Shown here: positions 7,535 through 13,946 of the stretch, in pieces
Position numbering within the stretch: the first letter of the stretch is position 1
How the letters are laid out: each line of letters opens with the position of its first letter
NCBI GenBank assembly: GCA_903901395.1
Contig: CAIUQW010000260.1
Location: forward strand, 1 to 14,235
Reading direction: 5' to 3'
DNA length: 14,235 bases
Source of the DNA: an uncultured Chlorobiales bacterium
Lineage (GTDB): Bacteria; Bacteroidota; Chlorobiia; Chlorobiales; Chlorobiaceae
Made by a program: the position numbers and the translations under genes
The notes under the pieces: model-generated
Seen by the model: the letters and a program-made list of their open reading frames with translations, nothing else
What the model was told of the DNA's origin: nothing
The model's database searches: none

Positions 7535-8296
7535 TCAGCCGAGCCTGAAGCCTCCGCCCGAGACGTCGAAAAGCGAGCCGGTGATGAACGAAGCCTCGTC
7601 CGAGAGGAGCCAGACAATGGGTCTGGCGACCTCTTCGACCAGTCCGGGACGCCCCATCGGTATGGTCGAGGCGATGTATTCAAGAAGCTTCGGATCGGTC
7701 GCGTAGGTCGTGGTCATCTCCGTCAGGGTGAAGCCTGGGCGGACTGAAACCGCTCTGATGCCTTCTCGCGCCACCTCTTTTGCCAGACCGACCGTGAAGG
7801 CGTCCACCGCGCCTTTGCTCGCCGCGTAAAAGCTTGCCCCGGGCCGTCCGCCAATCGTCGCGGCCATGGACGAGATGTTGATGATCACGCCCCCCTTGCC
7901 CCCTCTTGCCGTGGACATTCTTCTGACCGCCTCCCGGCTCGACAGGATCACCCCCAGCACGTTCGTCCGGAAAAGACGTTCGAGCGCCTCGGCATCAGCC
8001 TCATCGACCCGGGTAGGTCCGGCGCCGATACCCGCGCTGTTGACCACGGCATCCACCGCGCCGAGCCGCTCGTCAACCTCGCGATACAACCGTTCGATAT
8101 CGGCAGGCTGCGCAACGTCCGCCTGCACCGTGATTGCCCGAACGCCGCGCTCTTCCAGCTCTTCGGCGAGGGAGCGCGCCTGGCGCTCCCTTGTCCGGTA
8201 GTTGATGGCTATATCATGGCCATGCCCGGCAAGAAGCCTTGCCGTCGCGGCTCCGATGCCGCTGGCCCCTCCCGTGATCAGCACAATTTTCGACAT
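7535..8296 (-). CDS. Short-chain dehydrogenase/reductase (SDR)
   Basis: A 253-residue classical SDR with a Rossmann fold. It shows the cofactor motif TGGASGIG (8-15), NSAG in place of NNAG (86-89), Asn112, and catalytic Ser143, Tyr157 and Lys161 in YAASK, then RPG (186-188) and the C-terminal ITGSLFDVSGG region. The family oxidises or reduces alcohol/carbonyl groups, or C=C/C=N bonds, with NAD(P)(H). There is no acidic residue at the end of strand 2 (INYRTRER, with Arg34/Arg36), which favours NADP(H); this is inference. It resembles FabG-type proteins, but its place between a radical SAM gene and the nitrogenase-like H gene argues for a dedicated pathway step rather than fatty acid synthesis. 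AGAGGA precedes the ATG. The substrate is unknown. Confidence 0.93.
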   Translation of the reverse strand: MSKIVLITGGASGIGAATARLLAGHGHDIAINYRTRERQARSLAEELEERGVRAITVQADVAQPADIERLYREVDERLGAVDAVVNSAGIGAGPTRVDEADAEALERLFRTNVLGVILSSREAVRRMSTARGGKGGVIINISSMAATIGGRPGASFYAASKGAVDAFTVGLAKEVAREGIRAVSVRPGFTLTEMTTTYATDPKLLEYIASTIPMGRPGLVEEVARPIVWLLSDEASFITGSLFDVSGGGFRLG

Positions 8297-8335
8297 GTTT
8301 TCTTTTCCTCTGTTTCATTCGCGAACGCCACCTCT

Positions 8336-9547
8336 TCAGACAGCCTCGACCAGGGCCGGCTGCTGGCTGAACACCGGAAGCGTCTGTTCCTCGATCCTGT
8401 AGATGTCGTGAATAACGGTCACCGGCGCGGCATAGCAGTCGTAGATCTGGTCGTAGGTGAAGCCGTTCTTCCTGAAAATGCCGGCGATCTGTTTGTAAAG
8501 ATCGAAATGCCACTCCGGTTCAGGGGAGCGATGGCCTTCGAGCGCGGAGCCGGGATTCGGGTTCCAGCTCGTCGCGAAGCAGACCACCCCCTTCGAGGCG
8601 AGATACTCGACGCCTTCGAGCGTGGAGTCCTTCGGCTCGATGCCAGCCACGATGTTCGAGCGCACCCGTCCCCTGCCGAACACCTCCGCCTCGTACTCCA
8701 GCGTTTTCACCCAGTGATCGTAACCGCCGGACTCGATATCCTTTCCGGGGCAGATCGCGCGGAACATATGCTTGTTCCAGATTTCGATATTGGTCGCGAC
8801 GGTGCGGAACCCTGCCTCCTTGTACTTGTCGATGATGCCGAGATCGAGCGGCGCGCCGATCACGGCGGTACCGTTGAAATCGTCGAGACCGGTATGCTCC
8901 CTGATCGCGTCAGCCACGTCAAGGTAGTACTCGACCTCCCTCCGCTCGGCGACGAAGCCGCCCGTGAGGGTGATATGCCGCGCGCCATCTTCACGATAGG
9001 CGGCGGCAACAGCCTCACCGATCTGGTGCGGGTACTTCCAGCCGATTCCTTCGATTTCGCCGTAGGTGTGCTTCGTCGCGTTGATGTTGCAGAATTTGCA
9101 GTCGCGCCCCTTCTCCTTGAAAGCGCACTCGTTGCTGTACGGCACCAGAATCGCGCCTTCCCTCGTGTACAGGGCGAGCGTATTCATCCTGACGCCGTCG
9201 GAGGTTTTCAGGCCGTAGTATTTTGGCCTGTCGAGGAACTCGATCGGAAAGATCACCTCTCCCTTGTGCGCGAGATAGAACACGCCATCCTCGACAATGA
9301 ATGAATAGGGCGAACGGCGATCCCACTTGAGGCCGAAGAACAGCCCGTGAGGCGACTTGTAGCCTGCCGGAAACTGGAAGCCGACATGGGATTCATGGTC
9401 GCCCTCGAACAGGCAGTGAACCTCCTCCTGATATTTCGTGCCAAGCTCGGTGTTTCTGAAAATGCGGGGGTCGAAGTTGATGCCTTCAACGCCGGTGATG
9501 ACTTTCAGTTCGAGTTCCCGATACAGTTTTTCCTTGATGGTGCTCAT
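8336..9547 (-). CDS. Radical SAM protein with CX8CX2C motif (copy 1)
   Basis: A 403-residue protein that I assign to the radical SAM superfamily. The presumed [4Fe-4S] ligands are Cys141, Cys150 and Cys153, ending in the characteristic CKFC; the CX8CX2C spacing differs from the canonical CX3CX2C. A following ITLTGG (192-197) fits the SAM-binding GGE strand. About 140 residues precede the cluster motif and form an unrecognised N-terminal domain. Further cysteines lie at 45, 266, 323 and 371; Cys266 sits in EIWNKHMFRAICPGKD, which has a near-identical counterpart in the second radical SAM protein at 12631-13878. These enzymes cleave SAM to a 5'-deoxyadenosyl radical for difficult C-H, C-S or C-C chemistry. 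It is not NifB, since the NifB N-terminal ExxRP and cluster motifs are absent. AAGGAACG precedes the ATG. Which reaction it performs is unknown. Confidence 0.87.
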   Translation of the reverse strand: MSTIKEKLYRELELKVITGVEGINFDPRIFRNTELGTKYQEEVHCLFEGDHESHVGFQFPAGYKSPHGLFFGLKWDRRSPYSFIVEDGVFYLAHKGEVIFPIEFLDRPKYYGLKTSDGVRMNTLALYTREGAILVPYSNECAFKEKGRDCKFCNINATKHTYGEIEGIGWKYPHQIGEAVAAAYREDGARHITLTGGFVAERREVEYYLDVADAIREHTGLDDFNGTAVIGAPLDLGIIDKYKEAGFRTVATNIEIWNKHMFRAICPGKDIESGGYDHWVKTLEYEAEVFGRGRVRSNIVAGIEPKDSTLEGVEYLASKGVVCFATSWNPNPGSALEGHRSPEPEWHFDLYKQIAGIFRKNGFTYDQIYDCYAAPVTVIHDIYRIEEQTLPVFSQQPALVEAV

Positions 9548-9613
9548 GGTTTCGTTCCTTTTTTATTGACTGGTTTAAGTGGATTTCAAAAGTTTTGTAT
9601 TGCTGAAACTCGC

Positions 9614-10390
9614 TCAAATGCTGTAGGCGAAATGATGCTCGGTATGGAGCATGAACTCTTCGAGCACCGCCTCCTTGACCTCGACGAAGTCGAGACTCGC
9701 GCGGTCGCGGGGTCGCGCGAGGGGCACCGGTATCACCTTCTGGAGCCGTCCGGGCTTGGCCGACATGACGACAATCTTGTCCGACAGGTAAACCGCCTCC
9801 TCGACGTCGTGCGTCACCATGATCATGGTGATCTTCTCCTCCTGCCAGATCCTTTCGATCTCCCGGTGCATGTACATCCTCGTGAGGGCGTCAAGCGCGC
9901 CGAGCGGTTCGTCGAGCAGCAGGATTTCCGGCTGGTTGACCAGCGCCCTGGCGATAGCCGCCCTCTGCGACATGCCACCCGAAAGCTGATGCGGATAGCT
10001 TTTCTCGAACCCCTTCAGCCCCACCAGTTCGAGGTGGCTCGCCACTAATTTTCCCTTCTCCTTCTCGCTCCTGCCGACCAGACCGAGGGCCACATTCTTC
10101 TCGACCGTCAGCCAGGGAAAGAGCCGGTGATCCTGAAAGACGATGCCGCGGTCGAGGCCCGGGCCGTCAAGACGGCTTCCGTTAAAGATGATGTCGCCAT
10201 CATATTCGGGTTCCAGTCCGACGATGTGCCGCAGGAGGGTTGTCTTGCCGCAGCCGCTCAGGCCGACAATCGAGACGAACTCGCCCGGTTTGATGGAGAG
10301 GCTGAAGTTGTCGAGCACATGGACTTCACTGTCCTGAACCCGGTATCGTTTGCTCACATTCCTGATGTGCAGCGCGCCGTTTGTGGTCAT
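9614..10390 (-). CDS. ABC importer ATPase, SsuB/TauB/NrtD class
   Basis: A 258-residue cytoplasmic ATPase of the nitrate/sulfonate/taurine importer class. It has Walker A GLSGCGKTT (43-51), Q-loop FQDHRLFPW (85-93), the class-typical signature LSGGMSQRAAIARAL (136-150), Walker B ILLLDEP (156-162) and the H-loop MVTHD (191-195). All catalytic residues are intact, unlike in the exporter. It follows the second permease gene by 22 bases, so it should energise that two-permease complex. The ATG at 10390 has only a weak Shine-Dalgarno site (GAAAAG), suggesting coupling to the preceding gene. The substrate cannot be told from the ATPase; family members serve sulfonates, taurine, nitrate, thiamine precursors and others. 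Confidence 0.94.
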   Translation of the reverse strand: MTTNGALHIRNVSKRYRVQDSEVHVLDNFSLSIKPGEFVSIVGLSGCGKTTLLRHIVGLEPEYDGDIIFNGSRLDGPGLDRGIVFQDHRLFPWLTVEKNVALGLVGRSEKEKGKLVASHLELVGLKGFEKSYPHQLSGGMSQRAAIARALVNQPEILLLDEPLGALDALTRMYMHREIERIWQEEKITMIMVTHDVEEAVYLSDKIVVMSAKPGRLQKVIPVPLARPRDRASLDFVEVKEAVLEEFMLHTEHHFAYSI

Positions 10391-10412
10391 CTTTTCAAGC
10401 TGTTTATTTGTT

Positions 10413-11213
10413 TCATGCCGATTGTTTCATCGTCAGTCGCCAGAGCGAGTAGTTCCTTTCGACTCTCCGCATGAGCGCGGTCATCGTGAATCCGGCAAGG
10501 GAGATCGCCGCGATGCAGACGAAGACGATATCCATCCGGGAAAGCTCCCGCCCTGACCACATCATTTCACCGATTCCGCCGCCGGAGGTCATGAAGATTT
10601 CCGCCGCGACCACCGACATCCACGAAATGCTCATGGCGATTCTCAGGCCGGTCAGCACCGAGGGCAGGCTGGCAGGAAGAAAAATCTTGACATAGGTCTT
10701 CAACCGGCTGAACCGGTAGACGTTCGCCACTTCGAGGTACTCCTTCCTGACGCTCGTGATTCCCTCGAAGGTGTTGAGCACCACCGGGTAGGATGCGCCG
10801 ATGGCGATGAAGACGATCTGCGCCGGTTCGCCGTTGCTGATCAGCACGAGCACTGGCGCCCAGGCCGGAAGCGGCACCTGCCGGATGGCGTTGAAGAGCG
10901 GCGTGACCATCTTTTCAAGCGTCTTCGACATACCGAGGAGCGTGCCCAGGAGGTAGCCTGCCGCCGATCCGAAGAAAAATCCCTTCAGCACCCTGACGAC
11001 GCTTTTCGAGAGGCTCAACACGAAGGTGCCGTCATGCAGGGTTTCATTGAACGCCGCGACTACGTCAACCGGAGCGGGTATGAAATCACGCCGGACGAGC
11101 TGGAGCGACGTGGACAGATACCAGAAGAGCAGGATGGCCAGCGGCAGCAAACTGCCTTCCGCGATACGTTTGATTTTGTCGAGCTTCAGTTTCATGGTTT
11201 CAGTTGTTTTCAT
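10413..11213 (-). CDS. ABC importer permease, SsuC/TauC class (second permease)
   Basis: A 266-residue inner-membrane permease of the binding-protein-dependent class. Hydrophobic segments lie near residues 20-38, 74-95, 105-148 (two), 188-206 and 227-247. The cytoplasmic EAA loop, which docks to the ATPase, is EVANVYRFSRLKTY...LP (161-180). The usual glycine seven residues into this loop is Arg167, whereas the neighbouring permease keeps Gly. It is homologous to the gene before it (shared NTFEGI, LP, GxxxSWM and RMDIV/QMDIV stretches), so the two probably form a heterodimer, where most SsuC/TauC systems use a homodimer. The start is 12 bases after the previous stop with no strong Shine-Dalgarno site. 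An in-frame ATG six codons later is an alternative. Confidence 0.92.
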   Translation of the reverse strand: MKTTETMKLKLDKIKRIAEGSLLPLAILLFWYLSTSLQLVRRDFIPAPVDVVAAFNETLHDGTFVLSLSKSVVRVLKGFFFGSAAGYLLGTLLGMSKTLEKMVTPLFNAIRQVPLPAWAPVLVLISNGEPAQIVFIAIGASYPVVLNTFEGITSVRKEYLEVANVYRFSRLKTYVKIFLPASLPSVLTGLRIAMSISWMSVVAAEIFMTSGGGIGEMMWSGRELSRMDIVFVCIAAISLAGFTMTALMRRVERNYSLWRLTMKQSA

Positions 11214-11225
11214 CCGTTACTTTTT

Positions 11226-12134
11226 CTATCGCCGGTGCCAGCGCATGAGCGAGGTTTCGACAGCGTTCAGCGAGAGATACATGAGATAGCCCACGATCCC
11301 CACCACGAAGATGCCGACGTACACGATGTCCATCTGCATGAGCTGCCGTCCCCAGACGATCATGAAGCCGACCCCCTCACCGGCGGCGATCAGCTCGGCC
11401 CCGACCACCAGCATCCAGGACATGCCGAGGGCGAGCTTGATGCCGGTAAAGATGGAGGGCACCGCCGCCGGGAGCAGCACCTGCCGCAGGAGCTTCACCT
11501 TGCTGAATCCGAAGGTGCGGGCCACCTCGATATACGATCCCGGCACTCCGCGGATTCCCTCGAAGGTGTTGATGAGCATCGGGAAGAAGGCCCCGAAAGC
11601 GATGAACACCACCTTGAACGACTCGCCGATTCCGAACCAGAGCATCAGAAGCGGCACCCAGCCGAACAGGGGCACCTGGCTGATGCAGGTAAGGAGCGGC
11701 GAAATGATTCGTTCAGCGCGAGAAAAGAGCGCGGTCAGGGTGCCCAGCGCGAATCCAAGGCTCGCGCCGACCAGAAAGCCCGAGAGCACGCGGAACATGC
11801 TGATCTGAAAGTTGCTCTGCAGCTCGCCGGTGCCGAGCAGCTCGATAAAGGTCGCCAGAACGCGGTGCGGAGCGATGACGAGCTGCGGCGGAAACACTTC
11901 GTATGCCGTCACGACTTCGAGGAAAACCACGATAACGACCGGAAGCACCAACCCGAGCAACGCACCCCTGAAGTTCTGCGTGTTGAGAATGCGCGACAGA
12001 TGCTCGCCCCATTTCCACTCTGTCTGACGTTGCTGCTCTTTCGCCCCGGAGGTGGCGCGGCTCAGAAGTATTGCCGACCGTCTGTGAAAAAATTTCACCA
12101 GCCGCAACTCCTGGTAGTTGTGGTTCAGATTCAT
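11226..12134 (-). CDS. ABC importer permease, SsuC/TauC class (first permease)
   Basis: A 302-residue permease of the same class as its downstream neighbour. The first membrane helix begins only near residue 57, leaving a basic N-terminal cytoplasmic arm of about 55 residues, some 35 longer than in the second permease. Further helices lie around 115-137, 150-190 (two), 230-250 and 268-290. The EAA loop is EVARTFGFSKVKLLRQVLLP (203-222), with the conserved Gly209. The start ATG shares an ATGA with the stop of the FMN-protein gene before it, and GAGGGA lies about seven bases upstream, which supports this start and hence the long arm. With the second permease and the ATPase it forms the membrane part of an importer for a small compound, probably anionic. 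Confidence 0.92.
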   Translation of the reverse strand: MNLNHNYQELRLVKFFHRRSAILLSRATSGAKEQQRQTEWKWGEHLSRILNTQNFRGALLGLVLPVVIVVFLEVVTAYEVFPPQLVIAPHRVLATFIELLGTGELQSNFQISMFRVLSGFLVGASLGFALGTLTALFSRAERIISPLLTCISQVPLFGWVPLLMLWFGIGESFKVVFIAFGAFFPMLINTFEGIRGVPGSYIEVARTFGFSKVKLLRQVLLPAAVPSIFTGIKLALGMSWMLVVGAELIAAGEGVGFMIVWGRQLMQMDIVYVGIFVVGIVGYLMYLSLNAVETSLMRWHRR

Positions 12135-12601
12135 TCCGGTTCCCTCAATACGTCGAGATGGTTATGGAAATGACCGCGTTTTGCAGCGGCGAGGCCCGCG
12201 CGGTACCCCGGCGATTCGTTGCGCACCTCTTCAGGCGCGATCACCCACACGCCCGCGATGTCGGCTTGTGGCCCCCTGCGCTCACGCGCCCGGTCGATCA
12301 TCGTCCTGAATATCCTGCCGGTTATCAGGTATTTGTGCGGACGCCCCTTGATCTGGTAGCTGGTCGTCCCACGGGTGACGTTGATGGAGACCTTCCGGTT
12401 GAACCAGATGCTCCTGATCAGGTTCCTGTTGCTCTGCGTGCTTTCGAATCCTTCAGCGAAGACGATGGTTTCGCCGTCGAGCGTGGTCAGTGAACCTTTC
12501 GTCACCAGGTGCGGCGTGCCGTCTTCGTCGGTCGAACCGACCACTTTTCCGCTTGCGGGGTCGTTGAGCAGTTCGACAAGTTCTTCTGGTAATCTTGACA
12601 T
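12131..12601 (-). CDS. Pyridoxamine 5'-phosphate oxidase-like FMN split-barrel protein (copy 2)
   Basis: A 156-residue protein from the preferred start. It shows the split-barrel pattern: strand GKVVGSTDEDGTPHLV (18-33), a second strand TIVFAEG (45-51), then the phosphate-contacting stretch SNRNLIRSIWFNRKVSINV (57-75), comparable to the K..I..NP.V pattern of the family, and a third strand YLITGRIF (91-98). FMN binding is inferred from the fold. The frame is open to an ATG at 12673, but that would overlap the radical SAM gene by 43 bases, and the residues gained look unlike the family, so the ATG at 12601 is chosen despite a weak GGA site. The stop overlaps the first permease start. It may act as a flavin redox partner or bind a pathway intermediate; this is a guess. 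It shares the fold with 3343-3801 but little sequence. Confidence 0.8.
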   Translation of the reverse strand: MSRLPEELVELLNDPASGKVVGSTDEDGTPHLVTKGSLTTLDGETIVFAEGFESTQSNRNLIRSIWFNRKVSINVTRGTTSYQIKGRPHKYLITGRIFRTMIDRARERRGPQADIAGVWVIAPEEVRNESPGYRAGLAAAKRGHFHNHLDVLREPE

Positions 12602-12630
12602 AATTCGTATCCGTTTATCGTTTCCCTTTA

Positions 12631-13878
12631 TCAGTTGAGCCGCTCCAGGTCGCTGTCGCCATGGTTGCCGCAATGCTTGAAATCATCGTTGTCCGAAGCG
12701 AGGCCGTAATGCCTCCTGATCTCCACAAGCCCTTTGATCAGCCGCACGTAATATTCGAGCGGCGGTTGCTGCTGGCCGCCAAGTCCCGTGCCTTTCCACG
12801 GCACCCAGACCAGGCTCAGGTAGATCACGCCATTCCGGGCGAAGAATTCACAGGCCTCGAAATTGGAGTCGAGCGCCTGTTCGATGCTCGTGAAACCGTG
12901 CGGTTTCGAGAACTCGACCCCGGCCACGAAGTTCGTGTAAACATTGCCTTTACCGAAAATTTCCACAGCATCGATGGCGCTCTGTATCCAGTAATCGCGC
13001 CCGAACCACTTCTCCTTGCCGCTGCATATCCAGCGGAACAGCTCCTTGTCCCACACCTCGATGTCCGGGCAGTAGGAGGAGAGGCCGGTCTCGTCGTACA
13101 GGCGCTTCACCTGACGCTTGGTATAGGCCGGAGCGATCAGCTGGCTCGGGAAGCGCCGGGTCTTGAAGTTCCTGCCGATAGCCTGAAGCACTTCGATGTA
13201 GCGGTCAACCTCCTTTTCAAACGGCACCTCCCCGGAATAGTCCGTTCCGGCGGTCAGGTTGATCTGCGAGTAACGGCCAGGCTCCTTCAGGGCTTCCCGC
13301 ACGGTTTCGTAGATGTCTTCCGGGTGAACAACACGCGCGTAGGATGCACCGGCAAGCTGCTTCTGCTGCTTCAGGTCGGTGAAGAAGGCGCAGAACTTGC
13401 ACTGATCTCTGGTATCCCAGTAGTGGCAGTAGCGGTAGGGGTAGATGTCCAACCGCTGCGGCCTCGACCAGGCAATCGACTCCATCGGCACGCCACGGCT
13501 CGTCAGCTTCCCGTAGAACTCCGGCCTCGGTGAAAAATCGACCTCATCGATGATCTCTCCCCTGTCGATAACGAAGAATCGTCCATCAACGAAATCGATG
13601 GTATAGGGATCGGCAAACTGACCCTGAACCGGCGATGAGATGACGGTCGTGCCGTCGCGCAGGATCATCGGGCCGGGCAAGGGACGGCGTGACGGGTCTT
13701 TTGCCGAGAATGCCGTCTGCTCCGGGCCGCGGTAATAGGGGTCATTCGTCGCCTCTGCGGTCGCTTCGGTGAAGGCGATGCCGCGCCGCTGCAAATCAAG
13801 CTTCAGGATGATGGATTTCGGAACCTCCGGGTATTTTTCGACAAGGGCTGCAAGCCCGGCTTCTTTTGTTGCAATCAT
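12631..13878 (-). CDS. Radical SAM protein with CX8CX2C motif (copy 2)
   Basis: A 415-residue paralogue of the radical SAM protein at 8336-9547. The presumed cluster ligands are Cys151, Cys160 and Cys163 with the same CX8CX2C spacing and CKFC ending. The SAM-binding strand is INLTAG (206-211) rather than LTGG. The stretch EVWDKELFRWICSGKE (274-289) matches EIWNKHMFRAICPGKD in the other copy, and FGKGNVYTNFVAGVE (308-322) matches FGRGRVRSNIVAGIE. The roughly 150-residue N-terminal region before the cluster is again unrecognised, though both copies carry a short FxVxDG/FIVEDG-like strand there. The start has AAAGGAG at seven bases; an upstream in-frame ATG at 13935 would begin inside an intergenic hairpin and is rejected. 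It stands between the binding protein and the transporter genes, so it probably acts on the imported compound or its derivative. Confidence 0.87.
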   Translation of the reverse strand: MIATKEAGLAALVEKYPEVPKSIILKLDLQRRGIAFTEATAEATNDPYYRGPEQTAFSAKDPSRRPLPGPMILRDGTTVISSPVQGQFADPYTIDFVDGRFFVIDRGEIIDEVDFSPRPEFYGKLTSRGVPMESIAWSRPQRLDIYPYRYCHYWDTRDQCKFCAFFTDLKQQKQLAGASYARVVHPEDIYETVREALKEPGRYSQINLTAGTDYSGEVPFEKEVDRYIEVLQAIGRNFKTRRFPSQLIAPAYTKRQVKRLYDETGLSSYCPDIEVWDKELFRWICSGKEKWFGRDYWIQSAIDAVEIFGKGNVYTNFVAGVEFSKPHGFTSIEQALDSNFEACEFFARNGVIYLSLVWVPWKGTGLGGQQQPPLEYYVRLIKGLVEIRRHYGLASDNDDFKHCGNHGDSDLERLN

Positions 13879-13885
13879 CGTTGCG

Positions 13886-13892
13886 CTCCTTT
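13886..13892 (-). promoter_or_regulatory. Ribosome binding site deciding the radical SAM copy 2 start
   Basis: AAAGGAG on the minus strand, seven bases before the ATG at 13878. It sits five bases after the end of the intergenic inverted repeat. It settles the start against the longer reading from 13935, which has no such site. Confidence 0.8.
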
Positions 13893-13897
13893 CATGG

Positions 13898-13935
13898 TTG
13901 CCGGTGAGCCGCTCACAAAGGCGACTCACCGGCAA
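13898..13935 (-). repeat. Inverted repeat (intercistronic mRNA hairpin)
   Basis: The arms at 13898-13908 and 13925-13935 are perfect reverse complements over 11 bases (TTGCCGGTGAG with CTCACCGGCAA), seven of these pairs G-C. After one C-A mismatch, three more base pairs and a possible G-U extend the stem inward, leaving a loop of about six bases. In transcription direction it begins 11 bases after the binding-protein stop codon and ends five bases before the next Shine-Dalgarno site. No run of U follows, so it is not a standard terminator. In binding-protein operons such hairpins often protect the upstream message from 3' exonucleases, so that the binding protein is made in excess over the downstream genes; that role is inferred here. 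Confidence 0.8.
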
Positions 13936-13946
13936 AACGTTATCGG

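Noticed and set aside
8216..9304. 362-codon open frame on the plus strand.
   Set aside because: It is fully antisense to the radical SAM and SDR genes and has no recognisable protein features; it arises from GC-rich codon use on the other strand.
8336..9547. Radical SAM gene as nifB.
   Set aside because: The motif spacing is CX8CX2C, the long unrecognised N-terminal region and missing NifB motifs do not fit, and there is a paralogue in the same operon.
9548..9613. AT-rich 66-base gap before the radical SAM gene's upstream neighbour, as an internal promoter.
   Set aside because: I saw no convincing -35/-10 pair on the minus strand; the A-run is explained by the ribosome binding site region.
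11034..12173. 379-codon open frame on the plus strand.
   Set aside because: It is antisense to the two permease genes; the composition (rich in His, Glu, Arg, Gln) is that of an antisense shadow.
12602..12673. Extended N-terminus of the FMN split-barrel gene (24 extra residues from the ATG at 12673).
   Set aside because: It would overlap the radical SAM gene by 43 bases and gives an arginine/glutamine-rich stretch unlike the family; the ATG at 12601 fits the fold start.
13879..13935. Extended N-terminus of the radical SAM gene from the ATG at 13935.
   Set aside because: The extra 19 codons lie in the intergenic hairpin and lack a ribosome binding site, whereas the ATG at 13878 has AAAGGAG at ideal spacing.
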